This document shows positions 1-13,810 of a stretch of DNA of 64,000 bases, one piece after another. Source of the DNA: Heliocidaris tuberculata. Lineage: Eukaryota > Echinodermata > Echinoidea > Camarodonta > Echinometridae. The notes below the pieces were generated by a model, which was not told where the DNA came from, ran no database searches, and saw only the letters and a list, made by a program, of their open reading frames with translations. The stretch lies in NCBI GenBank assembly GCA_025618425.1, contig CM046832.1:27470675-27534674 (forward strand), written 5' to 3'. The position numbers were made by a program, and so were the translations under genes. Each line of letters starts with the position of its first letter. Within the stretch, counting starts at the first letter, position 1.

Positions 1-3000
1 AGATACAAGCTATTAAAAAAAAAAAAGAGGAGGAGGGACAATTCCGAAAACATTCTGACAAGTAAGAAAAAAAAAAATCACATTTTTAAGGTACTATTTG
101 TAATTTACTCGAAAAAAAAAATCTCTGACAAGCACCCCGCCCCCGATTTAGACACAAGAACACAGTTATGGGGAGGGGGCACTTATAAGGTCACGCTGAC
201 TTTCAAAAGGTGGCGCAGCCGGTTGTGCTCCCCGAACAGTCCTGTATCTGCATATTAAATTCAGGATATTGATGCGATTCGTATCATTTTTATTAAGGGG
301 GAAATTAATTACACTGCAAACTAAGGAAAAAAATTCTTCCGATTCAACATTATTAATGTTAAGAAAAGTCATGAATAATCTAACCATAACTGCAATAATT
401 CATTTCTAGATTAACACTTGATTCTTTTTCATTTTTCGAAATCATGTTTTGATTTGAAGAAACGATTTTAATAGAAAAGATCTAAACATCTTCTTAACCG
501 ACATCATTATCGCTCCCGATAGTAAATTCTTTAGTAACTGGCGATAATCATCTCTTGGATATTCTTTTTTAAAGTCTATTTCTTGTCTTTTAAAGAAGAA
601 CATGTAAAGATAGTGACAAATCGTACAGTTGATAAAGAGTGAATACTATCGACAAAAGTTTGAATGGGAATATAATATAAAATCATCTTAAATAACTAAA
701 TGTCTTTATCTTTCTGTCTGTTAATCGGTCTTTGTTCCTGATCGCTCTATATTGTGTATGTTTGAAGTACGCCCCCTTTCTCACTCTATCCTCTTTCCCC
801 ACTCCCTTTTCTTTATCCGATTTTCTGTTTATTATCTGTCTCCCCTCTCTTTAAGTTACAATATAAAAACCAGATTAAAAACATAAGCATAAATTCCATG
901 AAAACTTAGCTTACATCGTATGTTTTACACATTATTTTCTTTCAAAACCAAACCTAGATTTTCAAGAACCCTCCGCCCCTCATTCGGCCTCAGCTACTGG
1001 CTTGTATTCGACCAACTAATATAGTGAGGGGGTCGAGCCCGCCCGCATATGTGTCATCAACTTCCAGCCACGGCAGATATTTTCGTGACGAGACGCTAGC
1101 GGGTTGTCACGCCGAATCAGCCGGCGTGCCAATCCAGTTGTTCGCACCTCAACACCGCACCTGGCCTCAAAGCCAAGCACTTTATAATACAAGAAAAGAA
1201 TGGGGAAATTTTTGGAATGGAAAAAACAGAGCCCAGTTCCGGCCGAGTCCATAGGCTAAATGGTGTCGAGGAATGGCTTCGTAATTATGTTTTGAAGATA
1301 ATCGATAATTCGTGCATCACGAAAAACGGCTCCAATAAAAATATGAAACTTTTCTATTTTTTTTATCATAATCATTTTGTAAACAATGTATCTCAAAGCA
1401 AGAAATCTCGTCTTCAATTTTGATATAATACTTGTTTTATTTAGCTATCTTACATGTTTCCTTTGATTTTATCGTGGCATGAAACAGAAAGGAAAGAAAG
1501 AAAGAAAAAAATCTGTTGAGATTTGTAAGGACCCTTTAAATGTTAGCTGCCACATCAAAACTCAGGTATTTGACATGTGGAAATGGTTGATAAATTGAGA
1601 ACTTTTTTTTTTTTTTTTTTTTTTTTTGGGGGGGGGGTGATATCTTTTAAACACTTTGTTAATCCGCCCCTCCTACTCCTATAACCGTTTAGAAATGTAT
1701 TACATGCTGTTTCTAAAAGGCAAATTGATAAAATCGCTTCTTATTGATTATTAATGCTTGATAGTAATAATTGACACTTGAAACTTCCCAGAATTTTACT
1801 TTTTTGTTTTTGTTTATGGAACTAATTTTATGTTATTTTTTGTACATTGGCATTGCATTCCTGAGAAATGTATATGTTTTGTGACGAAGCATCTCTTCTA
1901 AATTTTAATTTTTGTGCAACGCTAAAGAACTATGCGTATAGGGTTTATGTATTACAGAGAAATGAGGTATGAGATAGATAAAGCAAAGGATTTGATTCTG
2001 TATAGATCTATATCACCAAAATAGCAAAAGGCATGAAAGAAGTGCGAACTTGGAATGGTGTCACCAGAATTCGTTTATTTTGCAACACCGTTACTGAGCC
2101 GCGTCCTCGCCAGATGTGAGATACCGACTGTGTCGCCTAAATATTTGCACCGAGTCTGAAGCCAATATCTTCCAATATAGCACCATCTTATTGTGGAAAA
2201 TATATAGGGCGGCTCCAGAGTATTCTTTTAGGAGGTACAGATGAAAAGCCTATAAAAAACAAAAATACCTTTGATTAGCAATGAAAACATTGTTTCATTT
2301 TTCTGAAGCGTTATATGTCTCCAAAATCTCTGACAAGCAATAAAAAAGGAAAGAAAGTGTCACTTGTTTCCGTGCAAAGCAATTGCCCCCCCCCATATCC
2401 CCGTTACGCCGCCCCTGAGATATATATTAACCTCATCATGTTCATGGCCTTATGTAAACCGAATTTTGCCATAACAGCGGTCCTATGTAATTTTGAGATC
2501 TGTTTGTATACACAAGGAGCTATTCCTTGGTATATGACATATACATTTTTCAACATTGTAAAAGAATATTTTCGTTGTTTTCATATTTGTTTGGATCCTT
2601 TACATGCAAATGTAAGTTTCTTGCATCTCATGAAGAATGTATGAAAAATGTATTTAAAAAAAATCAAACAGGAAATATGAAAGATAACACAGAAAAACAT
2701 AAAAGGGCAAATAGAGTCTCTTTCTAAAAACAATTATGTTGTTGTCTGTCCTGTTCATATTCGTTTTCACAATGCCCTAAAGTGTCAGGCTTATATGCAC
2801 TTCTCAGCTCTTTTCTTTCAGAAGCAATGATAATTTTCTGCCTCCCCCCCCCACCTTTTCTTCATTTTATCTTAAATACCTTTCTTTTTATGAAGTATCT
2901 TTACACTCAGCATTAAATAGTCACATGCAATACCCTTTTCTATCTACTTTTCAGTTGATTGCATGGCTCAAAAGAGAATTCGCTTTTTATACGTTTCATG

Positions 3001-3127
3001 CGTTTTGCTCTTTTATATTGTTCTTCTCTCTCCCTAATTCCTCTCAATTCTTCCGTTACTCTACCTTGCTTCTCTCTTCCCTTTTTCACGTCTGTTATAT
3101 CTTTTCTCTCCTCTCAATATTCCCTTT

Positions 3128-3203
3128 TCTCTCTCTCTCTCTCTCTCTCTGTCTGTTTCTTCTCTCTCCTCTCTCCTCTCTCCTCTCTCCTCTCTCTGTC
3201 TCT
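3128..3203. repeat. CT microsatellite / CTCTCCT minisatellite
   Basis: A (CT)n run (about 3129-3150) followed by tctctcc units, within a larger pyrimidine-rich tract (about 3010-3310). Confidence 0.9.
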
Positions 3204-4071
3204 TAGCTTTCACTTTCTCTCTCCTCACCTTTCGTCCTTTCCCTTTTTATCTCTCTATCACTCTCATTTTCCAATCTCTCTCTATCATCTGCTCATCTCT
3301 TTCCAACTATTTCTGCTACAACCATTTTAATGGGTCAGCGCGGTTGATGTATAAACCTCCTAATCCCCCGTTCTATCCCCCATCACTTGTTATAATACAC
3401 AAACTTGAGCTCATCGAGGCCTGGGATAATACACAGAGAGGGGCGGCAGACTGGGCTTATGAGCGGTGAGGGGTGTGAAAGAGAGTGTCATCACCAATCC
3501 TATATGGTCATGTCTACCAACCATGTTTCTTTTGTGTGTTTCTGTTAGATTAATGATCACCGGGTAATGACGAAATAATACATCACTGTCCTCGACCTAC
3601 ACCCCTCCCCCTTTCCCCCACCCCCCCACCCCAATTTTTTTGTGAAGGGCGGTAAGACTGAAGGAATACACCGATGCGCACAGACGATGGGTTTAACTTA
3701 TGGTTCACACGACCTTTTCCTTTATTTTCAATACATCTTTTATATTTCAACTTAACTTTTATACATGCATTTTATTTATTTACTTATTTATTTAATTTTT
3801 TTGGGGGGATGGTATTTATAGTTTTTTTTTTATACAAGCGATTGAATACTGTAGGTTTTACTTAAAAATTGATGGGAAAGTAGTTTTCAAACAGGAAAAA
3901 TTACGTAAAAAGAATTTGAAGAAGAAATGGGAAACAACTTGTTACTGTTATGTAGTACATTTAGCAAATAATTGATGGACTCTAGAGACTTTTTCACGCC
4001 CCTTCTAAAACTGGAAAAGGCCAGAAGAAACTTAAGCTTTTGCCAAGAAATTTCGGTACACAGAGAGGTAT

Positions 4072-4085
4072 GAGAGAGAGAGAGA

Positions 4086-4149
<64 letters not shown>
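4072..4149. repeat. GA microsatellite
   Basis: Near-perfect (GA)n of about 78 bp, followed by a G-rich purine tract to 4212. Confidence 0.95.
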
Positions 4150-4150
<1 letters not shown>

Positions 4151-6239
4151 GGGGGTGATAAAGGGAGAGATGATGAGTGGGGAGGGGGGGGGGGAGGGAG
4201 GGGGGGGGGGAGGCCATTGAGATCAATTTCACCAATCAGATATAGTGTTTGCAATTGTAATACAGTCTCTCCTGACTGCTATAAATCCCATAATCCATTG
4301 CCTTCACCCGCGTCAAGTTTCATAGTTTTAAAAAGGGTAGGCCTATATTGGAGCTTCGTTTTCATTTGAACGTTTTTTCTTATTCCAGAATGCAAGACAT
4401 TTTCATTCCAGTTTATTCCACTACCAACAAACGAAACCCCATTCTAGAATGGGGATGCGCTTAAAGCTATTTTGACATACTGAGCCATGGACGTATATAA
4501 TCTAGTTCCTTGAAATTGGGGGTAAATATACGACTAGCAGTTCAGAAATCTTTAATTTTGTTTCCTTTTAATTTTAAATGTTTAGAAAGCGCATAAATCA
4601 TCTGGGGCAAATCCAGTATTTTGGGTTTCTTTTAAAGTGGGGGTGGGGCGCCATTCACCCCAAATACACAATATTTTTTTAATCAAGGGATGGGGGATTT
4701 TGCGATGTGAACCTAAAATATGCCGACTGGGTTTCAAAAGGGTTGGTAGGGCCGTTGTGCCCCTTAATTCGTGGTTGCAATCATTATATTTTTTTTATAG
4801 GTTTGATAACACGTAAACGAACTTTTTAAATGACAATATATATAGGAATCACAATTTAGCTCCACGTTACGGCATCAAGGTTTAATAATAAAGTTGTTAT
4901 TGTCAGGGCGACTAGACGGAGGAAGTTTAATTTTGGTCACCAAAAATGAAAAAAAAAAAAAAAAATGAAAGAAAAAGCCAAAAACATTCTGCGTGTCTAT
5001 CTAGGAGCAAATCCCAAGGATAAAAGACAGATGTGAATTGAGCGGCTGAGATGAGACGGGACCTTGCCAGTTTCCGTCGCCTGGCCTGGCCCGGTGAGCA
5101 AGCGCCATGTTGAAACACATGTCAGCCAGTATGTCTATCCGAGAGCTTCTTCTATGTGGATATTTGGCTGTTTGGTAGACCTGGGGTGTAGACAAAGAAT
5201 TAAGTCTTGCACATCTGGGCTCGCAAAGAGTTAATACTCATAGATCGGAGTTGAGCTAAGTTGATCTGATATTTAGGGTCACCGATGCGGTGATAAGGGT
5301 GAGTGAATTATACAGAAAGTGGTATAAAGTACATTGGTTGTAGAACGGTAGGATGCATACAAGAGATAACAACAATTCCTAGAACTAAACTGACAATAAA
5401 TACAGATGAAAGAATAATACAACGGCTACTCTCAGCAAGTATAGGCTACGAGTATCTCATTCGGTGTTTTCCATAATGATATTCATGATAAATAAAAGAA
5501 ACCAAAACAGAAACATGTAACATGCAACATATACATATGCAGTCACATTAAGTTTGCGCGGTTGCGGTATCGAAATAAGGGCACTTTCGTCATTCTTTTC
5601 TTTATAATTGGTATATCTTTTGCGACGAAACATCGAATTTCCCCCCTCAAACTTAATACTTAATCCAGAACTAGGGCACTTGCAACACCATTTTTTGTTT
5701 GAAAGGGAGGAGATGTATCTTCGTTTAAATTTGGTTTAAACGAAACATTTTTTGGTTTTGCCCCTTGAAGAAATTAATCATGTTTTTTGACATCTAAATC
5801 AATAATAGCAAGACTTAATATTTTTACAGGACCCCCCCCCCACCACCACTTGGCGACAGTGATTTTTGTTCCCCCCCCCCCACGACCCGAAGAGACAGGA
5901 ATTTTTCCTCCTTCTCGGATCTCTCAATCGCCTGTAGAAAATAATGCTCGTACACAGTGATGCTCATTATGGCGTGGAGTTGCCTGCAACTATGTTCTTT
6001 TAAAAATATTGCAAAAAAAATTATTTGTACCGAAAACGATCATTACGGAGACGACTAATGGCTTAATCGCGTATACTGCACCTTGATATTTCATAAACAT
6101 TTCATCGCTGATGACACAATCATTCAAATTTTACGTAATCATCACAGGTATATGGTACAAAACCTACTTACATCTACATGAAGTTCATAGTGTAACTTTA
6201 GGTTATCAATGTTGTTAACTTTTTACGACAAGGTGTAGT

Positions 6240-6715
6240 CTACCACCACCGGACAACTACCCCCGGACAACTGCCTCTAGGACAATGGGCCGATCAGACA
6301 AACAACCCCCAGAAAAATATCCCCATACGAGTACTCCCGAGCACAAGTGCCCCTTGGGATAATTACCCCGGAAAACTACCCTCTGATGACTACCCCAGAA
6401 TACTTCTAAAATCTAAGGCCAATTAACTTACTTGGTATATTAATCCGCAAAGAAATTAAGCCTATATCAATTACATGACTAGGAATGTCATCCTTAGTTC
6501 AATTACAACGCGGACAACAATAACGGCAGTAACTGTCCTAGTGGGAGTTTCTAAATGGATGTTGTCAACAGTTGTTGGTCCTTGGGGCACTTTTATTACC
6601 ATCGATAGATGATAATTTTCTAGGTGTTATTGTCCGAGGAGTAAGGGTTCAAAGATAGTGGTCGTCCGGATGAATTCCGTCTGAGGTTAAAAGTCCTGGA
6701 GTAGTTGTCCTGATT
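6240..6715. repeat. Degenerate foldback array of CCGGACAACTACC units
   Basis: On the left (6248-6405) are ccggacaactacc, ccggacaactgcc, ggacaatggg and ccggaaaactaccc. On the right (6570-6715) the complement recurs: gttgttggtcc, gttattgtccg, gtcgtccgg, gtagttgtcc. The spacing is roughly 15-25 bp. The pattern is a divergent inverted array, not a simple microsatellite. Confidence 0.5.
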
Positions 6716-9700
6716 GATTGATTGACATGGCGGAACTGATTGCACTGAGTGTCTAAATTAGTAATCAATGGTCATTCTGTACTTTCCTCATGGCCGGCTG
6801 GTGCGTAATATCATAATTTGACTTTAATTAGTTTGATATAGTTAAAGAGTACCCTGTTCATCCTATCGTGTGAAATTGACCATTACTGACTTCCGAATCT
6901 TTGTAATGACCCAAGTTCAAGGCTGTGAAGGTGGCGCCTTCCCACCTCCTGCGGATCAAGTCATCGGATATCCGGCCACAAAATACAAACTACTATTTTC
7001 GAACCGTTGTTAGCAAACTGAACCAAATAAAGCTACTATAATAAAAAAAAAAAAAAAAATCTTACCGCTCTCAACTAGAAGATAATTTTTGATATGTAGG
7101 AACATCATGAATATTAAAATGAAGACTTGTATTCGAGAATTTAGAGGATTTTTTAAAGTTTATTTTGAGCGGTTAGGAGGGGGAGGGGCGTCAGAGGGGT
7201 GCAGTTCGCTTTTCACAATGAGGCAGTTCCAGAGTCCACTTTGATACTGAATTGTAAACTACCCTGTTGGTTTAAGGTCATGGGTTTGGTGTAAGGTTTT
7301 TCATTGTTACAGATATGTGATCTAATACCACAGTTGTCACTAATTTCCATGGTATCCGGGTTATATTGTTTTTTTTATTGAACCATTTGCTTATTTTGAC
7401 ATTCACCTTTTATAAAAATGACATCAGTTTCAGAAACAAATACGTATTCAAAATATTTATTATTAAGCTAAGTAGCCCTTGAACAATGTTTATTTCGAAA
7501 TGATGATTATTTCGAAATTATTAATTATATTAACTGAAAATAATTATGTGATCTCTTGAGAACGCATGCGAATAATATAATATAATACATTTATTTTGGA
7601 TTATGTTCAATAATTATATATAAATAATAAAGAATCAGATTAAGAAATATTAGTAGGTATATATTGAACTTTCCATTGAAGACGGACTAAAATCTCAAGA
7701 CCCATCTCCTACCACATGTTCACTTTCTTTCATCGAAAATATGCAATAGCCTTGCGGTTTAAGATGCACGGTACTTTACCTTATAGACATGCCCTTGTAT
7801 ATATAACTTTCTGACAAAGTTTACGCGCAGAAATGTTTATTTAGAATATACCAGGGCTGGAATAAAGATGATGAATGAACTACCTGAAAGGAAAAGTGGC
7901 TTATTTGTGGTTGACCCTTGAAGGGCGGGGTCAAAGTATACTAGTCAATGCTTTTAACGTGAAATAGATCGGGATATATACGATGATGTAGGTCTAACCC
8001 ATTCTGAAGGAAGAAAGTTTATGGCACTCCAGTGAAATGCATGGATAACTATTTGGAAACCGTGCTTTGAAAAATAGTTTGCACGATGTAAATCTATATT
8101 CATCTGGCACACTTTGTAGCCCCCGCCCCCCCCCAACCCTCTAAGACTCAGTGAATCTCATGTGCACACCAAAACAAGGAAATAAAAGGCAGTCAGTGAG
8201 AAGGAGAAACGGAGAAAGATTTTAACAAGGGATAGTGAACCCTTAAAACATGGAGTGAAATTGAGCATCGAAAAAGATTTTTTAAAAGTGTGAGCTCTTT
8301 TTGTGCCCTTATCAGATGATGTTTTTATTTTAATTCATCAGCAATCATGGCAAGCGTGTGTCATATGGGCAGTCGATCTTTGGCTGAAGTTAACAGTCTT
8401 TACTTTACAACTTTATTTCTCGCAATTCACCTTATTAAACATCATTGAGGTAAAAAATCTCCATCTCTCTGTCTCTCTTCCATTTTATATAACCCAGACA
8501 ACCTGCTCTCTCTCCCTTTCGTGTCTTCCCATTTCGTGTTGTGTTTGTTTTATTGCTTATTTTTCAAAGTAGGTTTTCAAGGAAACTTGGTTCGATGCGA
8601 TGCTACACACCTTGAGACCACTACTCATTAATCATGTATGATCACACAAGAAGGAATCTCGCAATATCTCACACCAGGGGTGTGCCAACCCCTATTACCA
8701 TGATTACGCAAGGAAAGGCATCCCAACCAATCATTACCACCACTTCAACTTAATCACCAAGAGACTCTTAGATCATTAGCACATATCATATAGAGCACCC
8801 TTAATAAGACAAGGGATCACCGCACCAAAGCCCTGACTCTTTACATCCCACACAAACCATTATTTTAGGTAGATGTTGAAAACAATGAAGCTGGATGAGA
8901 AGTCCAATACGTGGAGACCCTAGGGTACGTTGGTGGTGCTTTGATTGATATATCATTCGGGGGAACTCCCGGAGGGAGTAATTACTAAAGAATTAAGCTC
9001 CCATAACCCTTCAGGAAAACTGGGCTACAATAAATATGAAGATAAAATCTATGTTATGCTGTATAACCAGGGAAGTGTAATAACCATGGAATCGTAGCTC
9101 CGTGGTATAACCATGAACTGTGAAAGCTGTGCTACATTGCGCCGTCGAATTGCAACGTAGTTTTGAATAATATTTATGTTTAACCGTTCCATCATGGCAA
9201 CATAGGCAGAAAACATTTAAAATGTAATCAAAATATCCTCAGCTAATATAAGAAACAAAGTAATACCTATAGTGAATGAAATTACCTGATTTTCCCTGTT
9301 TTCTCTTTAATTGTTTGAAACCGGCTTGTGACTTGTGAGATGATGTCGAACGTACAGATGACATATTTATTTAGGTCATCATTACACTTTTAAGCTAAAG
9401 TGTCATTCAAGGTAAATAAAATACTACGGCTATTATCTTGAAAGACAATTTTATTATAAAGTTTCCGCCCAAGTGGAATCTACCGGTACTTTAATTTGAT
9501 TGAATTTGGATCAAATTAACAGTCTTGCTCTTTTGATAAAGCTCCGGATCATTAAAAAGATTTTAAAAGTAGTATAATTAAACAAATGACTCAGGGATGA
9601 GATGACAGATTGAGATAAAGTTAATAATGAAGAAAAATAGTAAAAAAAGAAAGAAGGAGAGGGGTCACAAAATAAAAAAAAGTAAGGAAATGAGCGGGAT

Positions 9701-10073
9701 CAGTAAAGGCAAAAAGAATGAAATGATGAACAGAATCTTTGAGATTATGTTTTGAAGGTATATCTATAATTTCACTAGATACCGAGGCCATGATCAGCAA
9801 CCACGGTGCTCAAGACCCACCCAGTGTACGGAAGAAGTACATCCGCCCTCTCGTGGTTGAGACCTGGTCTAGGTCTAGACTTATCTTGATTATGTTTGTC
9901 CAAAAACGGGTTAATGGAACGGTAGATCCACAATTCTTATGTTGTCTTTGAAATTAAGTAAGACATGGTTAACATCTAAGCAAATATGAATAGCAGAACC
10001 GCAATGATTGAAACAGAATGGGACAAATTGAAAATCCCCATGTCCTGTAAAGTACACAAATCACTATATAATC

Positions 10074-10166
10074 GGGGGGGGGGGGGGGTGGGCAAGGGGG
10101 AAGGGGATTGCAGGGTCAAATGGACACACACAAACACACACACGCCTACACACACACATACACACA
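10074..10166. repeat. G run and CA microsatellite
   Basis: A 15-base G run (10074-10088), a short G-rich link, then imperfect (CA)n from 10124. Confidence 0.9.
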
Positions 10167-10229
10167 AAGATATGTTACGATAAATATAGTTCCAGACTAA
10201 ATATAGTCGAGCTTCTAAAAGTAGAGTAA

Positions 10230-10475
10230 ATTTTAAAAAATGACTACAACAAAAGCCACCTCTTACAAGCTACGCTTTTTGGCAGGTTTCCTCTCATTTC
10301 TCCTCAATTTTTGCTTTATCTATTACGGAATTTCAATTTTTAAGTTGAGATTTACTATCTTATGTGTATACTGTGACCTATTTCTGTACTATGAATATAT
10401 GTATTTCATTTGTATTTTGTTATATTGAGAAATGATAAATAAAATAAATAAACTAAACTAAAGTAAAGTAAAAAG
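10230..10475 (+). mobile_element. Possible retroelement 3' end with tandem tail
   Basis: An AT-rich stretch finishes in gataaataaaataaataaac and then taaactaaagtaaagtaaa, a short-unit tail like that of non-LTR elements. No enzymatic domain is visible. Confidence 0.25.
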
Positions 10476-11697
10476 AGAAAGTAAACTATGAAGTTATCAA
10501 CATTGAAAAGAGGCTGATTGTTTCTTGGGACCAAAGATATATAAATATAGATATACTTATTGTGGAAAGAGAGAAGGAAGGAGAACAAACTGCGTGGTAT
10601 TTCCCACTGACATTTAATTTCCTATAATCTCCTCTGAGAGCCACATATTATTAAGAGAATCACTACTTTCACTGTTATACTCTGACATTTTTATCATGAA
10701 CGATAGCGGCGTATCCAGAAATTGATAAACAGGGGGTTGAAAGCCCCATGTGCTGAAAGTTGAATCCCCCTGAGCCTTTAAATGGGGAGGGGGGGGGGGG
10801 GGGTGCGTACATGTACCCTGTGCTGGATAAGTCACTGGAGGATACTTAGCAGTTATGGAGTTTTGTACCTTCCACAGCGTCTACTGTCCATCACTCGAAA
10901 AGATGCGATTTCGAAAGCCGCATTTTGATGAGATTATCGAAGACAAATTACATACAAACTCAGGCAGTTTTAATATCAGTCATTCATGAAATATTATCTT
11001 GAAAGCTTGTTTGGTTAGAATTCTGAATGTCATTTGATTCTAGGGAATGATTGTAATGATGTAAACTATGCCTATTTTTCTGAAATACTGTCGAAACTCT
11101 TCAGACATGTATGGTCTGTAAATGGAACATATCATGACACCCGGGATGAAACCTAACTTTCGAGATGGGCAGTCCCAGTACATCCCAATCCCCCTGTTTT
11201 TGGAACCCCTTCCAGATACCTTAAATAATGATGATTGTGATCTATTATGATCTCAACCATTTAGAATTACGGAATGAGATGCTAATAATTTATCCTAAAC
11301 CTTGGCAAAATTCCATGTTTGTAACTTCAATGACTTTTATCACTGAAATGCATGAAATGTTTGGAGAGCATTTTGCATTAGAGAAAATGCCAATTCTTGG
11401 ACGATTATCAACAAAAACCTGTAACTTTTCTTTATTCTTACCAACTATCAAGCACTTAATAAGGGACGCCAAAATTGTTTGTGTTTTGTGTATCCTGTCC
11501 TTAATGGTTACGCATAGTTTGAATATTAATCAGCAAACGATTTGAAAATGTCTACACAAAATTACATTAGTGGCCATCATTATATCACCATGGAGATTGT
11601 AATATTTAACTTACTCGTATCTTAGGTAAAGATGCTTGCATGCAGATTTAAAAAAAAAGGGAAGTGTGATGTAGCCTTGCCAGACAAATCAGAAAAA

Positions 11698-11992
11698 GGC
11701 AAGGACGAAAACGCTTTGAAAAGTGGAAACTAAAACAAAAAAATATAGACCAAAACAGAAAACAAGAAGATTCAAGATTCAAGAAAACAAGAAGGGGTTG
11801 AATAGCTACACACAAAATATATCAGTTGTTGGCTATTATGTGACGTAGTCAAAGCAAGGACGGAAACTCTTCAAAGGTGGACATTGAAGAAATCAAATAG
11901 ACCAATACAGAAAACAAGAAGGGACTAAAGGTAATTGTAGAATGTGTAACTTTTTCACAAAATATTTTAGTTTGTTGGATATTATAAAACGC
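11698..11992. repeat. Imperfect tandem duplication upstream of Mox
   Basis: The first copy (about 11698-11847) and second copy (about 11853-11992) share gcaaggacg, aaagtgga/aaggtgga, atagaccaa, cagaaaacaagaag and gttggatatta-type ends. It lies about 1 kb from the Mox start codon. Confidence 0.5.
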
Positions 11993-12295
11993 AGGAAAAA
12001 CATTTATTTGATTCAACCGCGGCTTGTACAAAAAGACACCTAGGTAGGGAACATTGTAAAATATATGTCTGGTGGTAGTGGTGAGTGTGTTGTTGTGGGG
12101 GCCGGGGGGGGGGCATTTTCTGTTCTAAAATCACTTCATTTGTAAATTCTGGGTCTTAATCGACTCTTTGAATGTAAAATAAACTTGATATTCAGTTTAA
12201 AAAATACGCGTGATGACAGTTTGCATTTATACGCTTAATATTATTTGATTTGTTTTTTTTTTCTCTCTCTCTCTTTGTTTTGTTATATATTATAG

Positions 12296-12965
12296 GCACT
12301 GCAATGGAATCATCTGATCACCAATCAATGCCATTATTGAGACATACATCCCGCAAAACGGAATGAGAGTGAGACTCGTTAATCAGAAAAATAATCATCC
12401 GAATTCGAGAGCTGAAAGTGGAGAATATTTATTGATTTCGTACCTCATGAGAAAGTAAGGAGGACAAAGTAAACGCATCCATATCATCGGAGGCTTGAGC
12501 TATCACCTTGATACCGATAGCTAGCTCCAACTCAACTGTGACTCACTCCACACACTGTACTGAACGGACTCGGAGCAGACGACCATGCGTGATTCTTGAT
12601 CAGCTATATCGGTCTCACTTTTCGCATTGTTTCGACCGCTCTCATTTGCGCTGGACGCACTGATCACTTCTCCGGTTTTACTGATAAGTCGTTAGGACTT
12701 TTATCTATTGAGATAAGTTTATATTTGGTTTTAAGTGATTATTTGGGAACTTTCTTTGATTTGCGCTAATCACTGGGAATCCTTATCAACCGTTATTCAT
12801 CTTCATCCACCTGTACGGATTCTTCCCGCAATTTTTTTAAAACATCTTTGGGAGCAGGGTTTCCCCCTGAACTGTCGCAAGCTTGAGGGACAGGCCGCCG
12901 ACTTTCTTTCTCCCGCGTCGTAACCTTCCCCGGGCTGCCGGCGGAAGAATTCACCAGCGATCGCT
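12296..12965 (+). promoter_or_regulatory. Mox: Probable Mox 5' UTR and promoter-proximal region
   Basis: The sequence changes here from AT-rich and repetitive to mixed and GC-richer. A pyrimidine tract (12251-12282) followed by tatatattatag at 12284-12295 looks like a 3' splice site, so the coding exon may begin at 12296 with a further untranslated exon upstream. Alternatively transcription may start inside this interval, for example near the ctcactccacacactg stretch at about 12541-12556. An in-frame TAA at 12921-12923 shows that translation does not begin upstream in this frame. I see no convincing TATA box at a fixed spacing. The start site is unresolved. Confidence 0.4.
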
Positions 12966-13061
12966 ATGATGGAACACTCACTGTACGGCCCAACCAGCGC
13001 TTCAATGCTTCACCATTACCCCGGCACCATCCCGAGCCCGGCGCATCAGTCGCACTATCAG
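12966..13061 (+). CDS. Mox: Mox coding exon 1 (N-terminus, 32 residues)
   Basis: This exon encodes MMEHSLYGPTSASMLHHY and ends in ...SHYQ at a phase-0 donor (CAG|gtgaga). The start is the first ATG after an in-frame TAA at 12921-12923, and a second ATG follows directly. The MEHxL(F/Y)G opening matches the N-terminus known for vertebrate MEOX2, which supports both the start and the family. The region just upstream is GC-rich compared with its surroundings, as expected for a 5' UTR. A frame that reads on past the donor contains only low-complexity intronic sequence, so it is not the real C-terminus. The join to exon 2, 23.6 kb away, rests on matching phase, compatible His/Ser/Pro composition and gene order; no transcript was available. 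Confidence 0.88.
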
Positions 13062-13313
13062 GTGAGAATGATGCCATCTTTTCCCCAGTCACAAATATTC
13101 CCATCTTCTTCTTTCTTCTTTCAACTAAATCATATACATCACTTCTTTCTTCGCTCCTGTATACATCTTCCTCTTCCACGTGTTTTTATTTTGACGCGTG
13201 ATTTGCTGATGGGATCGTTTTTCCAAATCTACCTGGCGACGAGGTCGTGGATGTCATTAATTCACATATCATCAATGGAAGGGCTGCGAGGCTAATTCTA
13301 TTCGTATGTTGCT

Positions 13314-13342
13314 ATCATCATCATCATCATCATCATCATCAT
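13314..13342. repeat. ATC trinucleotide repeat
   Basis: About nine to ten uninterrupted ATC units just after Mox exon 1. Confidence 0.95.
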
Positions 13343-13788
13343 TAGTCAATACGCCGCAAACCAGTTACTGATGTTATCACGTGTACTAGAAAATACCATT
13401 ACAAATTCAGTCCACTTTCACAATTTTTTGAAATTTGTGCTATCCTTAAAAAACTTATTTTTCATCGCCTTCCTGCAGTTTAATCGAGATGATTAAAACT
13501 CGACCAAAGAAGTTGCAATCAGAAAGCAGGGAAAAAACAATGTGGATTGGTAAGAACAAAGAATAATCAATTGACTTTTGTTCACCCCTTTCCATGTTTC
13601 TCATCTATATTCGTCCATTTACTCTATACACTTATCATGCTTATTTCTCTATTCTAATTTTTCTTTTTGCCGGCAGGTTCTTAGAACTAAACATACCAAG
13701 TATATACTATAGCTCACGATTTCATTTTTTTTTAAAATCATAGTTAGTGATGGTTATAAAACTCAGCAATGTGTTTGGTAAATTTGAC

Positions 13789-13810
13789 AGTAGTAGTAGT
13801 AGTAGTAGTA
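13789..13810. repeat. AGT trinucleotide repeat
   Basis: Seven AGT units in Mox intron 1. Confidence 0.9.

Larger units (their letters stand above)
1..12295. other. Upstream intergenic region, no recognisable gene
   Basis: All open frames are short and either AT-rich or low-complexity. The content is simple repeats (CT-rich 3010-3310, GA 4072-4149, CA 10124-10166), G and C runs, a degenerate foldback array (6240-6715) and a tandem duplication near 11.7-12.0 kb. Three blocks are GC-richer and non-repetitive (about 1020-1255, 2080-2210 and 4970-5200) and could be regulatory or untranslated exons. I have no direct evidence of function for them. Confidence 0.6.

Noticed and set aside
11228..11545. 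105-residue + strand open frame
   Set aside because: AT-rich, no family resemblance, with an opposite-strand frame over the same bases.
13062..13295. In-frame extension downstream of Mox exon 1
   Set aside because: Reads low-complexity intron after a consensus gtgaga donor; no similarity to Mox proteins.
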